Shown: positions 31,502 to 43,396, numbered from the stretch's first letter. The stretch: DNA of 64,000 nucleotides from Ipomoea triloba (GCF_003576645.1 NC_044920.1:18020529-18084528), one strand, 5' to 3'. Program-made: numbers and translations. The notes: generated by a model not told the origin, from the sequence alone.

Positions 31502-31939
31502 TAAGTTGTTGGAAAAATAGCATAAAATGGAATCCACTCAAAATGGATAGTGGGTGAATGAAAAATTGGTTCTTAAAGTAGACCTATTTGAGTTGAAAAA
31601 ACTTGAGGGAAAAGCTTTAAAATAGCTTTTTTCATATTGGTTTGGGAAGTTGGTTTGTACCACTATTTATACAAGAGCTTTTCTAAGGCTTATTGAATTG
31701 TATAGCATAGAGGCTCTTTCTTGCGCTCAGGGGGAGAGGTGCAAATCAAATTCTAAATTGAGGGTGAAAAGGCATGACTCGTGTACGTCGGCACTTACAG
31801 GCATGAATGTCATTCAGAAAATTGGTTGAGTTATGCCACATTTTCCAACACAGAGCCACTAATGACCCGTGTAGTAGTGGCTTACCAGAGCACGATTCGT
31901 GAACCAATCGTTATATGGTTTAAAACAATAGCTAAACAA

Positions 31940-32490
31940 TAGCACGAGAAATTTGACCATGTGATGATAACTAATAGGTTTAAAATAAATGAGAGTGACA
32001 AGTGTGTCTACGTTAAGGAAACGATAGACGGGTATGCCATTGGCAATAATGATCAGATGATCAAGTTTATCAAAAATATGTTAAATGAGAGATTTGACAT
32101 GGAGGATATTGGTTTGGCCGATTTGATCCTTGGGTTCAGTCAATTTCATTATATTGACAAAATCCTTGGATAATTCAACAAGGATGATGATCAAACATCC
32201 ATCTATGAGTTATCGATAGTTTGATGTATCTTATGAGTTGTATTAGGCCGAATATTGTCTTTGCGGTTAGTAAACTTAGTAGATATACAAGTAACCCCGA
32301 TTATATGCATTGGAAGACAATAGTAAAGGTTATGAGATACCTCAGGTATACTTGTAACTTTGGACTGCACTATACTAGATATGATGTTGTACTTGAAGGC
32401 TATAGTGACGCTAACTGGAAATCGAATATTAAAGACTCTAAGTCCACGAGTGGCTACGTGTTTACACTAGCCGGTGCAGCCATTGCATGA
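31940..32490 (+). pseudogene. Copia reverse transcriptase / RNase H fragment, 5' part
   Basis: Frame 31961-32173 reads FKINESDKCVYVKETIDGYA, then MIKFIKNMLNERFDMEDIGL and ADLILG; the YVDD-containing stretch between them has been lost. Frame 32221-32490 reads [20 protein letters not shown], then [20 protein letters not shown] and [11 protein letters not shown]. These are the thumb of copia reverse transcriptase and the start of RNase H. Stops and deletions separate the pieces. It stops abruptly at the insertion point (about 32490), and the domain resumes at about 35000. Confidence 0.8.
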
Positions 32491-34951
32491 AAATTTTAAC
32501 ACCCTCATTTTCCAAAACCAAGATATTTTATAAAAAAAAAAATTTATTTTATTAAAAATCATATTCAAATGTGGAAGCTTAACCAAGGAAAAAGGGATGC
32601 TTCTGCCACGTTTGGATCTAACTTATATATAAACACACAGGCTAAAACAACTTTACTAAAAATAGTCCAAAACTAATACTAGTACAATGAATTAAATACA
32701 TTTGTCTAGGAACAACTTCTAAATTATGTAATAAAAATAAACACTTTAAAGAACTAGTAGGAAAATGCGAATCGCTCTCATAAAGTGTCACGCAATCAAC
32801 ACCTGCAAAATAACTAAGGAGGGCAAACAAAGTCAGCATTGAATAGCTGATAAAACTTATTCCACCTCTCGTAAAATATTTGCACATAGCACATAACACA
32901 TAAATCACATAATTCCTCATTAACCCCTTAAGATTTTTTTTTTTTTTAATTCTCATCAATATCAATGGATTTTAACCAATTAGAAATATAATTTGAGGAA
33001 ATATATATATATAGAAATATCCCCAAAGTTTCTAGAAGAACAAGACATTGCCTATCTACAATCCAAAATTATTTAACCATTCTTTCCTCATGATTCTCCA
33101 TATAACCATTTTCTCAAGATATTTCATAATAGAATCACTACTCAAAATTTCATTAAATTATAATATATTCACCAAAGAAAGATTATTCAAAATTTTTCAT
33201 TAAATTATAATATATTCACCAAAGAAAGATTTTCAAATCAAAATAATCACTAAATATATTCTCCAAGTTCATAAAATAATAACCAAAGAGAGTTTTCAAA
33301 CTCTCAAAATAAACACCAAAAAGAGAATTTGAATCTCTCTAATTAACCACCAAATAGAGTATCCAAAACTCTCACAATAACCACAAAAGGTAAAATTTTC
33401 AAATAATTGGTTAAACTTTTCATATGCCCATCAACAGTTATTATATGCCGTGTCAAGGAAGAATGGATCCAAACGGAGAGTTTCAAGCTTCCAAAAGCTT
33501 CCAAACCAAATTCAAATCCAAATCCAAACCCAAACCAACCAGACAAATCCACGAATCGATGGCCAAAACACAAAATATATAAATAACCATAACCTTCAAA
33601 TATCACATCTTACATCAAAAGCCTTTACACCCAAGTACTCACGTAACTTTACACCTATATCTATAACCTTTATAACAATTAGCATGTTATGAACCAAAGA
33701 TTTACACTATACAATATACTAATACCCTTATGAGCATACAACATAACAAGATTTTCATACTTAATTACTATTCCATAATACAGTGCTCTAAAACCCTATA
33801 AACAAAGACACGCCATATATCTTCTTAAGATCCATGTAGACGAATATAAATATACACACATGAATATAGTAATTGGGCAGGATATATCCAGAATATATAC
33901 ACATACATTGATAAAGAAATGTGAATACATATATACACACGTACAACTATACTAATTATGAGAATATACACATAATACATAGCCAATCAACCCTACGACA
34001 TATTCATTATTATACTAATTACATCATATGTCAATTATTTGCATAAGCAGAATACATAAGTTGATGGTAATCAAAACCAATTAAATATTATCTAAAAATT
34101 AATATACTTGCAGGGATTAACATACATAATCACGAATTATATATATATGTTCAAACCTACTGTGTACAAATATACCAATTACATATAAATTCCATAACCA
34201 TATGTATTCATTTACGTACTCAATAACAAATCAAACAATTCATATATTGAACACAATTTTATGAAGATCATGATTCACATAGCAATTATTTAAAAATAAC
34301 TAAATAGATTTTTGATGAAAGAGATTTTCACATAAACACTTAAGAAAAAATGATTTTTATTTTCTTGGGGTAAAATAATTTTGAGTGAACATAAGAGTAT
34401 CAATATCGGTTGCAGTTTTTTTAGGGGTTTTTACATGTATGACTATGAAAAAAACAAACAAAACAAATGTCAGATCTGAAAAATAAAATAAAATAATAGA
34501 TTTTACGCGCGCTCTGGGCACCTTTTTACACTCCGTTTGCATCGCACGCGAAAATAAATAGATTTGCAGATCTTTTCTCTCTTCCTAGGGACCACAAATA
34601 ACCCAATCCTTTTGCAAATATAATTTCTTGTCTCTCATCTCTCCTCTCTCTTCCAAATCACCATCTCTCACTTCCAACTCATCCTAAAAACCATGAAAAA
34701 AATCCTAGTATGGATGCTCTAAATCTTACCTCTATGAGCCAAAATAATCTATTGTAAACCATAATCCCTAAAATCGATTGCCCTCGTCCTTAGTTCTTGA
34801 CTTGATGATGGCAAGGAAGAAGGCTCATTCAATGAAGAACAAGAAGAAGACTAGTTTTATTTTATTCTTTTCTGTACTTGCATCATTTGGAGGGGAGGGA
34901 AGGGAAGAAAAAAAAACACTGTAATGGGATTATGAATTAGTCGTATGCTGC

Positions 34952-34995
<44 letters not shown>
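32490..34995 (-). mobile_element. Probable solo LTR inserted in copia RNase H
   Basis: About 2.5 kb of AT-rich noncoding DNA interrupts the RNase H frame. Near its left end lies AACACCC (32499-32505), and on the minus strand the region ends GGGTGTTAAAATTTTCA, reminiscent of chromovirus-type gypsy LTRs whose ends read TGTAACACCC...GGGTGTTACA. A minus-strand segment around 32880-32790 (GAGAGGTGGAATAAGTTTTA, CAGGTGTTGATTG) has a layout like 44930-45030 in the other LTR-like region. A (TA)n run at 34961-34994 marks the right side. No protein domain is seen; no clean target duplication was found. Confidence 0.45.
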
Positions 34996-34998
<3 letters not shown>

Positions 34999-35310
34999 TA
35001 GGAACAAATGGAATCTAAGCTGATAGCCTTGGACAAATGTTGTGAAGAGACTGAATGGATACGCCATTTTCTGTAGGATATTCCTAATTGGGAAAGACCT
35101 ATACCTCCAATTTGTGTGCATTGTGATAATCAAGCCACACTTGGGAGAGTACGGAGTCATATGTATAATGGTAAGTCTAGACATAATATCATTACACAAC
35201 TTCTGACAACATGTGTTGTCTCGATTGACTACGTAAAGTCAAAAGACAATATAGCGGATTTGCTAAACAAAGGGTTGAGCAAAGAAGTTGTGGAGAAGCT
35301 GACATGAGGA
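34996..35310 (+). pseudogene. Copia RNase H fragment, 3' part
   Basis: The domain resumes with QMESKLIALDKCCEETEWIR, then ICVHCDNQATLGRVRSHMYN, GKSRHNIITQLL and VSIDYVKSKDNIADLLNKGL, followed by SKEVVEKLT and a stop (TGA at about 35305). This is the end of copia RNase H, including the conserved CDN and the KSxxNxAD motif. A TAG interrupts HFL-DIPNW near 35075. It belongs with 31940-32490. Confidence 0.8.
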
Positions 35311-35892
35311 ATGAGTCTAAAGCCATTGGTATAAAATGTTCTATAGTGAATACCCAACCTAGCTGACACCTAGGTTCAATGGGACAACTAAATTATGGAA
35401 TGAAGCGTGTCACCGTAGGGGTCTCGAACTCCCAACCACTCCTTGTTTGAAGAGTGACTCCCGCACGAGGATAGCACATTGATGCTTTAATTATTTGAAA
35501 TGTCGGTTGACATGTGTGAGTATGCGAGATACTTAGAAAAGAATCACCTATGTGAGAGAGAAGTAAGGGTCGCTTCAAAGGAGAATTGATCGGGCTCAAT
35601 TCTTGTGAAATTCTTCTAGAACCAGGGACGGTGACCCACGACCAAAATGAGCACAATCATGAGAATAGAGCATGGTTGGAAGGTTCCTATGTGAGATATG
35701 CCATCGCTACACAAATGGCAGTCAGTTCAAAGACATCGTGTTCTACCGTACAACCAGTAGAGTAAACATATCTTCATGAGGGAAGGTTCAAAGGATAACA
35801 CCTACCTATCCTATGCAGGGATCGACTATTGAACACATTCGTTTCTAATTTTAAAACAACCCCAAAATTCAATTTTCATTCATGTGGGGAAT
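35311..35892 (+). other. Copia 3' untranslated region and polypurine tract
   Basis: Noncoding region between RNase H and the 3' LTR; ends in TGTGGGGAAT, the probable polypurine tract, directly before TGTTAG at 35893. Includes words (CAGTTCAAAGACATCGTG, CTTCATGAGGGAAGG) in normal copia layout. Confidence 0.6.
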
Positions 35893-36509
35893 TGTTAGAA
35901 AAATAACATAAAATGGTATTTTAAGTGGTTATTTTGTGGTAAAAATATATGTTGGGTCCACCCTCGATTTGGGTCGGGTCAAAGTGGATTTGGGTTCTTC
36001 TTACTTAGACGAAGAGATTGATATATTGTACGCTCAAAACGGATAATGGGTGAATGAGAAATTGGTTCTCAGAGTAGACCCATTTAAGTTGGAAAAATTA
36101 TAGGAAAAAGCTTTAAACTAGCTTTTGTCCCACATTGGTTTGGGAAGTGGGTTTAGACCACTATTTATACAAGATCTTTTCTAAGGCTTAGTGAATTGTA
36201 TAGCATAGAAGCTCTCTCTCGCGCGTAGGGGGTGGGTGCAAATCAAATCACTTTTAGTCCTTTGCTTTTAGTCCTTTATAGCCAATTGTGTTCATTCGTT
36301 TGTTTGAGTGCTCAAACATTGAACCGTAATACATTTTATCCTAGGAAACGTAGGCTACAACGCTCCTAGCATCTTGGGAGGTAGAAAATAAGATTTTAAT
36401 GAAAGAGTGCTTCGCTCGACTCATATTAACCACCTAACAGAAAACTTTGTTGTTTCTTGTGCTTGTTATTTTTCCAGAAATATTATTTTCCTAGTAATAT
36501 TTCTTAACA
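35893..36509 (+). repeat. 3' LTR of the copia remnant
   Basis: 617 bp, TGTTAGAAAAATAACATAAA to TAGTAATATTTCTTAACA. The box CTATTTATACAAGA near 36162 is shared with the 5' copy (31667). It holds an internal block (about 35917-36030) that the 5' LTR lacks. Confidence 0.85.
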
Positions 36510-37150
36510 TAAGCTACTTTGAGCCTCTCTCCTTCGACCATCAATGGTGGCTGGACGGAACAGTACAAGGGAGGATGGCGATGGTTGTGAGCATGACTCC
36601 TCTCCCTGCAGTGAGCAGTGGTGGGTAGCAGCTGCGTTAGGTAACTTCGGGTAACAAAGGACTTGGCAGATCGACGGACTCCGACGCTCTCCTTTCCTTC
36701 GAGTAGCATGAACCTCCGTCCCTCTCTTCGTGCCTCACTCGTTGATGGAGCAATAGAGTAAAATCACGGAACAGCGGTCGACGATGATGACGGTCAGTTG
36801 CGGCAATGGCGACAGTGACGCGAGGCAGCAACGACCTTCTCCCCTTCTCTTCCTCTCAACGGCAGTGACGCGAGACAGTAGGCGACGACAATGCAAGGCA
36901 TCGGCTGGCGGGGCTGGCACTTCCGTGAGGCAACCCCACGTGTCCCCTGTTCATTTCCGGTGGGCATTAGCGACGAGCAGACGTCGATCGAAGCAACTAC
37001 GGTGATTGTTTCCTCTGGCGTAGCACATTCTCTGGTTTGGGCAGTGAAGCATAAATGGAGGGAATTCGACGACATCTTGGATGAAACAGAAGCAAAGATG
37101 GGTTAGTTGGTAATTATGGATTAATAAGAATGGTTAGATGATCAATGATA
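36510..37150 (+). other. GC-rich segment with overlapping open frames, unidentified
   Basis: A GC-rich patch (36530-37105) with several open frames of 60-90 residues on both strands, rich in Arg/Ser, and a plus frame ending RISDEQTSIEA...MG at 37106. No domain recognised. It is the sequence the copia element inserted into and may be part of a longer gypsy LTR or a decayed gene. Confidence 0.3.
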
Positions 37151-37289
37151 GTGATTAATGTTGATTTTTGTTTGAGTACTACTAAAGGAGTCAATACAGC
37201 CTCCACTAAGCCTCAAACCCACAACCTCTCATATTGGAACGCAACTTGGTGTCACTAGACCACAAGGCCTTAGGTGATTAATGTTGATT
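37151..37289 (-). mobile_element. SINE with perfect 16-bp target duplication
   Basis: GTGATTAATGTTGATT occurs at 37151-37166 and again at 37274-37289. Between them, read on the minus strand, is GGCCTTGTGGTCTAGTGACA (A box) and GGTTGTGGGTTTGAGGC (B box), followed by TTAGTGGAGGC and a tail. It is the shortest (107 bp) and best-delimited copy of the family at 5577-5804, here apparently 3'-truncated. Confidence 0.85.
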
Positions 37290-37608
37290 AGTTGTTTATT
37301 ATGATTAATTATTGATTATTGGATGAGGATGGTTAATTGATTAAGATTAGTACTTAATGCTAATGATTAAAGAATTGTGATTGGGATTATGAGTGAGTAA
37401 TGATGATGGTATGATTTAATGATTGGTGAGTAATCATTAACGATTAGTATGATGATAAAATGATATTGAAGCTATGCTTAGTTGACAATGGATATGACTA
37501 TGATTTAATGACAGCAGAATGGTGATGTTGGTCAATTAATAATATCTAATTGTTGATATTAATAGGGCTATGATGGTGTGGTTATGGAGATTAAGTGATA
37601 ATGGACTT
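37290..37608 (+). other. AT-rich sequence, target region of the SIRE-like insertion
   Basis: Simple ATGATTAATG-type words, no coding frame. It continues after the insertion at 43402. Confidence 0.4.
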
Positions 37609-37613
37609 GACGT

Positions 37614-38781
37614 TGTTAGGAACCGCAAACATTTGATTTTGATGATACCAAAGCCCAAAGAAGACCTCCCCAATTTTCGTTGTGTTTATTAATTTTTCTT
37701 AGTCGGTCGAATACTCAGTAGAACTCGTGGTAACGAGTTCATGACCAAACACGATGAATACTCGGTCGAAGACTTAGAAGAACTGAAGACCGAAGACTTG
37801 CTGATGAAGACCAAGAAGACTCATGGCCGAATACTGGAAGGGCCAATTTTCTTGAAGACCGAATGATTAAGAAGAACCGTTCGAAGATATGATGGAAGAA
37901 TGATAAAGTCAATCATTCTTGAGAGCATTCAAGGCACGAGTAGTTAAAAGGACAAACACAAAGACATTCTCTAAAAGTTTGTCTTATCCATAGCCTTGAT
38001 TTTGTGGCTGATCATTGACAAACGAATTCTAGGAAGCAATCCCAATGAGCATTAAATGTCATATCCTTTTGTGTGAGACAGAAGACAAATATCTGAACAC
38101 AAAGTAGACAAACGGCAATAAAAAGTACTGACATCCACATGGCTCAAAATTACCCAATGGGTATTGCACATTGGACAATAGGTTTTGAATTTTAACTTCC
38201 ATCCAACGGACTCAAAATTCTCACTTATAAATACCCATGCCTTCATTCATTTGAAGTAGCTGGTTGATGCGAAATATTGCTAACTCTCTCAAAGCTAAAT
38301 AGTGTGCAAATATTCAAAAGCTTAAATTCAGATCTAGTGTTGAAAAGAAATCTTTGGCAAGCTTCAAGTGTTGATCAAGATCATCAAGCCAAGATTTCAA
38401 GTTGGAGAAAAGTTCAATTATCTACCAACCAACCTCTACTTGGAGATAAGTAGAAAGAGGAGGAGAAAACTCAAGGAGGAGTTGAAAAACCTATAAACAA
38501 CGTGGTTGTTGGGCTTTGTGATCAAAGGAACACGTTGGGATCATTTTTGTACTATCAAAGGAGATAATAGTGCAAACCTTCACGAGTTGTGAAGAAGAGT
38601 GGAGTAGGCTTCGTTAACAGTCGAACCACTATAAAACTCTCTTTCTCTCTCCCTTTTACTTATTATTTTATTGCTCACTGCATTGCATACTTCACTCAAG
38701 CCTAACATTTTCATAACAACAAAACCGTGCAAAGTAAATCTTAAACCTTACACAACTTTATTTTCCGCTGCCTAAACTCTT
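37614..38781 (+). repeat. 5' LTR of SIRE-like element 1 (3'-truncated)
   Basis: It matches the 3' LTR from TGTT onward, including TTTGATTTTGATGATACCAA and the TATA-like CACTTATAAATACCCATG (about 38220). The match stops after GCCTAAACTCTT (38781), so the last ~115 bp of the LTR plus the primer-binding site were deleted. Confidence 0.85.
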
Positions 38782-38819
38782 ATCCGAGAGTATCCGAGAT
38801 GGAAGCACGATTCATGAAG

Positions 38820-40400
38820 CTCTTGACTGAAATAGAAGACCTAGACAAGAAGCTCACTCAAAAAAAATCAATCTGAAGATACTTCGTGGTCTTCTAAAAA
38901 GCTGGGAAATGAAGGTCATAGCAATGAGAGATCATCGCAATCTTAAGACAACCAGCACTACACAAATCTTTAGTGATTTGAAAGCATACGAGTTCGAGAA
39001 GGAAACCTTACACGAGGAAGAACCCAAGACAAGGAACATTATATTAGTTGCAAATCAACAATCCTCGACATCCACAACTAGGTCGAACTCTAATCCATCT
39101 TATTTCCTTAATGATGACCAGTTTGCTTTGTTTATGAAAAAATTCAAAAGGTTCATGAGGAAGAATCAATCCTATGATAACTTGGGAAAGCCGAGGACAT
39201 CAAGACAAAAACAAGCTGACAAACCAAGCGGATCAAGGACTCGTGAAGCTGAGGAAGTGCAAAGTGCAAATGCTTTGCTACAATTGCAGGAAGCCTTGAC
39301 ACTTCAAAACTGAGTGCCCCTACCTGATTGCAAAAAACACCAGGAGCAATCTGGGGGATATGGGAAGGGTTCGGGTAGTCAGAACAACCCGAGGAATACA
39401 TCTGCTAAAACCAATGAGCAACACATGAACTACTCTGGCAAAAATGATAAGGGTGATAGACGAAGAAAGGCACTGGTTGTAGAAGGAAAGCCATCATAAG
39501 GGTGATAGACGAAGAAAGGCACTGGCTGTAGAAGGGAAGCTAGAAGAAAAGATCGACGAGCCATGCACGTCGAGTTCTAGTTCAAAAAGCGAAAGTTCTG
39601 AAGATAAAAAGGGACTCATCTGCCTTTTTAGTCAAGAAGAATCGGATGAAGAGTTATGCCTCATGGAAGAGGAAGATGAGGTAACATCTCAAGACTACTC
39701 TTCCAATTATAGTTATGAATCTAGTTAAAGTGAGAATCCTAGGGATTCATTTGAAAAAATGATGAAGGAATTTAATTTAATCAAGCGTACACATACTAAG
39801 CTAAAAGTAGAGAATGCTCAACTATTGACTGAAAGACAAGATCTCGAGGACTTAATGTCCAAAAATAGTGAGATGCTTTAGTCTATGTGCCAGCTCGAGA
39901 AGCAAGTTCATCTGCTTAGGGAAGAATGTAAAGAAAGAGAAATGAGAGAGCAAAACTTGTGTGAGGTCATTACGACATTCACTAATTCATCCAGAATAAT
40001 GGATCGAATGATAGATGATCAAAGACCACCTAGGAATAGAGCTGGACTTGGCTATGATTCCAGCTCTCCTTCACATGTCCTCTTGACAAGACCAACAAAC
40101 CCTTCTACTAGTGAAGGTTTAAATTCTGTTTTTGTCCAAGGACCAACTGAGAATCCCGAGCCTATGAGAAACACTGACACGAATTGTGGAACCCATGAGG
40201 GGAAGTTCCTCAAACGGTAACCCGAGAAGTAATCAAACGACTCGGTATAGACCTCGTGTAAATAACCGCAATGGTCACTACACTAATGGTCAACCACGAG
40301 GATACAACCAATCTAGGGTGAAATCCCGCAGCAAAACGAGGCAACACTATTCGCAGAGGCAACACAAAGGTAGACCTTAGGAAAGGCCGAGTCCTTACCC
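38820..40400 (+). pseudogene. SIRE-like gag pseudogene of element 1
   Basis: Readable pieces: SWEMKVIAMRDHRNLKTTST, DLKAYEFEKETLHEEE (38909-39313); a zinc knuckle in another frame near 39270-39325 (CYNCRKP, then a stop where Gly is expected, then HFKTECPY); acidic linker; a coiled-coil-like stretch LEKQVHLLREECKEREMREQ (39885 on) and a basic tail (40186-40380). The order equals that of gag in the second SIRE-like element (50557-52612), so the identification rests partly on that comparison. A 30-bp direct repeat (GGTGATAGACGAAGAAAGGC) lies at 39452 and 39500. Frameshifts and stops make it nonfunctional. Confidence 0.8.
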
Positions 40401-40779
40401 GAATAGTGGAAAGATTTCAAAAAGCGCTCAAGTAGGCACATGAGCGGTGCTGGAAGACTTTATCCTTCTGACGAAGACTGGTTTATGGACTGTGAGCCTA
40501 TGACAAGAGCACACTTCTTGCTCACACATAGACATAAACAGACTTCTTACATGAGGATAAACACGAATAAACCATCACCTCCAGTTCAAAAAGTTTATTC
40601 GCCTAAGTCTTCTCAAGCTTACTATGTCCATATGATTATCGTGTCTTTAATGGGTATCGCGGACCGAGGATGAACCTAACGAGTTCTAGGTATGCATGGA
40701 TACCCAAACTAACCACTAACCCACGAGGACCTAAGAAGGTATGGGTACTTAAAACAACCTAATCTTTGGTTGTAGGGTA

Positions 40780-40870
40780 AACGGACCATCTAGTACGTGG
40801 ACAGCGGTTGCTCAAGGCACATGACTGGAAACAAATCTGAGTTGAGTAACTTCAAAAAGTTGATTCGCCT
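40780..40870 (+). pseudogene. Protease N-terminus of SIRE-like element 1
   Basis: After a TAG (40791-40793, where Trp is expected) the frame reads YVDSGCSRHMTGNKSELSNF, matching WYFDSGCSRHMTGNKSSLVN in element 2. DSG is the catalytic triad of the copia aspartic protease. The domain breaks off after about 27 residues, near a duplicated phrase (ATTCGCCTAAGTCTTCTCAA at about 40599 and 40862). Confidence 0.8.
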
Positions 40871-40885
40871 AAGTCTTCTCAAGCC

Positions 40886-41840
40886 ATGAAGCTCAGTCAA
40901 AATTTTCTGAAAGAACGAGTCGATATGTCGTGTGTTAAGATGGATCTGGTCACCGAGAACACAAACCAAACAGGAACTTATGTTCTCAAAAATCAGTGGT
41001 CCATCAAGGAGGTTCAAGTGGTCATTGATCGCTTGAGTGACAAGATCGACGAGTTGGCGAGGAATGATGATGCCAACAAGGGGGAAAAGAGGGTATCTAA
41101 AGAACACGGCCGAGAAAATAGAAGAGATAGAGATGATCATGAAGGACGAGGAAGTGATGGTAGAAGAAGATCTGACAAGAATGCCTCTAGAGAGATCTTT
41201 TTGGCTCTACCAGTTCCACCATCGTTATCTACCCCGAGGCATGGAAACTCTCAAAGCCAAGGTCATAAAAGGGGAAGGCCAGAAATGACCAAAACTGTTG
41301 ATGGAGAAATAGTTGAATATATCCCTTATGAAGAAGGAAGTGGTAAAAGATTTGAAGGCTACAACATTCCTCCCTTCTAGAAGAAGAAATCCGTTAGAGG
41401 CAGGACAAACTACCAACGTTCACAGAATGAACGCATCTTTGAAAAGAAGAAAGAACAAGAAAAAATCCTCAAAATCCAAAAGGATGGACAAAGGATGTTC
41501 GAAGAAATGAAGAAAAGAATTGAAGATGCAGAAAAAGTAGGCAAACATGAGAATGATATTCTGAAGATACAAGCCATTAGTCAGATAATGGGTGCAACAT
41601 GCCAAAGCTTCTACGATGGAATGACAGCACTCGAACTGATATGTTGATGGAAAAGAAGGATCATTGAAGGCAAGAATCATGGTGAAGCTACTAAGAACTA
41701 TCTCTTGCTTCGTCTTAGAAGCAAATATGCTGATATGATTGAGAACATGGATGTAGTCGAAGCTACAAGAACTATAAACAACATGATTGACCAAGGTGAT
41801 GCCGATGAATATGAAAGACAAGAGTGTTCGAGGAAATAAT
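40886..41840 (+). pseudogene. Unrecognised coding-like segment replacing pol in SIRE-like element 1
   Basis: Frame 40886-41380 (164 aa) starts MKLSQNFLKERVDMSC; its C-terminal half is rich in Lys/Arg/Asp/Glu and it ends in a hydrophobic YNIPPF before TAG. After a frame change the text continues as a long charged helix (EEMKKRIEDAEKVGKHENDI, then LKIQAISQIMGATCQSFYDG), a stop, and ATKNYLLLRLRSKYADMIEN, VVEATRTINNMIDQGDADEY. The residue pattern (amphipathic helices, conserved-looking Cys/Trp) suggests a once-real protein. I do not recognise the family; a retroelement extra frame, a captured gene or an endogenous pararetrovirus-like fragment are all possible. Nothing comparable is present in element 2. 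Confidence 0.45.
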
Positions 41841-42102
41841 CCACGAAGACCAGTAAAGGCCGAATAGAAGATATGATCTTCAAACGTTTTAATATGCTTT
41901 ATTTTGTAATGGTGCTCTATTGATAAATAAAAGACACTTTTTGGGGTTTTTGCGTGAGTCATTTATTTTCAAGTAATTTTACTCCTCGAAATGATCAAAT
42001 TGTTAAACTCTACTATTCGGTTATGATAATAAAAATCCAAATTGGATATAAGTAGCCTGATGTTTTTAGTATAGGTGTTGGCATCATCAAAAAGGGGGAA
42101 AT
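41841..42102 (+). other. 3' untranslated region and polypurine tract of SIRE-like element 1
   Basis: Ends in CATCATCAAAAAGGGGGAAAT directly before TGTTGAG at 42103, the characteristic SIRE-type polypurine tract and LTR join. Confidence 0.75.
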
Positions 42103-43396
42103 TGTTGAGAACCCCGAGCCTTTGATTTTGATGATACCAAAGCCTAGAGGAGACCCCCCCAATTTTCGTTGTGTTTATTGATTTTTCTTAGTCGGTCGAA
42201 TACTCAGTAGAACTCGTGGTAACGAGTTCATGACCAAACATGAGGAATACTCGATCGAAGACTTAGAAGAATAGAGGACTGAAGACTTGCTGATGAAGAC
42301 CAAGAAGACTCAAGGCTGAATACTAGAAGGGCTAATTTTCTTGAAGACCGAATAATTATGAAGAATCATTCGAAGATATGATGGAAAATGATAAAGTCAA
42401 TCATTCTTGAGAGCATTCAAGGCATGAGTAGTTAAAAGGACAAGCACAAAAACATTCTCTAAAAGTTTGCCTTATCTATAGTTTTGATTTTGTGGATGAT
42501 CATTGACAAACGAATTCTAGGAAGCAATCTCAAGGAGCATTAAATGTCATGTTCTTTTGTGTGAGACAAAAGACAAATATCTGAACACAAAGTAGACAAA
42601 CGGCTATAAAAAGTACTAACATCCACATGGCTCAAAATTACCCAATGGGTATTGCACACTAGACAATAGGTTTTGAATTTTGACTTTCCTCCAACGGACT
42701 CAAAATTCTCACCTATAAATACACATACCTTCATTCATTTGAAGTAGCTGGTTGATGCGAAGTATTGCTAATTCTCTCAAAGCTAATAGTGTGCAAGTAT
42801 TCAAAAGCTTAAATTCAAATCTAGTGTTGAAAAGAAATCTTTGGCAAGCTTTAAGTGTTGATCAAGATCATCAAGCCAAGATTTCAAGTTGGAGAAAAGT
42901 TCAATCATCTACCAACCAACCTCTACTTGGAGATAAGTAGAAAGAGTATGAGTAAACTCAAGGAGAAGTTGAAAAACCTACAAACAACGTGGTTGCCGGG
43001 CTTTGTGATCAAAGGAACACGTTGGGATCGTTTTTGTACTATCAAAGGAGATAATAGTGCAAACCTTCACGAGTTGTGAAGAAGAGTAGAGTAGGCTTTG
43101 TTAACAGCCGAACCACTATAAAACTCTCACTCTCTCTCTCTCTCTCTCTCCCTTTTACTTATTATTTTATTGCTCACTGCATTGTATACTTCACTCGAGC
43201 CTAACATTTTCATAACAACAAAACCGTGCAAAGTAAATCTTAAACCTTACACAACTTTATTTTCCGCTGCCTAAACTCTTGATCAAGTATTTATCTCAAT
43301 AGGGTATTCTTATTTGTAAAGATTTTTAAAATCGCTAGTGAGTCTATTCACCCCCTCCCTCCTCTAGACTCACTCTATCACCATTCGGGACCAACA
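42103..43396 (+). repeat. 3' LTR of SIRE-like element 1
   Basis: 1294 bp, TGTTGAGAACC...CATTCGGGACCAACA. TATA-like CACCTATAAATACACATA near 42712. A (CT)n run at 43127-43150 is longer than in the 5' copy. The final GTCTATTCACCCCC...CCTCTAGAC segment parallels the end of the second element's LTR. Confidence 0.88.

Larger units (their letters stand above)
31502..36514 (+). mobile_element. Ty1/copia remnant with internal deletion and nested insertion
   Basis: Left boundary 31507 (TGTTGGAAAAATAGCATAAA) and right boundary 36509 (ATATTTCTTAACA) carry the TGTT...AACA ends. The flanks TAAGT (31502-31506) and TAAGC (36510-36514) match at 4 of 5 positions. The 5' LTR (31507 to about 31750) lacks an internal block present in the 3' LTR and stops early. 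The interior holds only the end of reverse transcriptase and RNase H (31960-32490, 35000-35310), with RNase H interrupted by about 2.5 kb of foreign sequence. gag, protease and integrase are gone. Confidence 0.8.

Noticed and set aside
41420..41962. Minus-strand frame of 180 aa
   Set aside because: Opposite strand of the unknown coding-like segment; hydrophobic composition arises from the complementary charged-residue codons.
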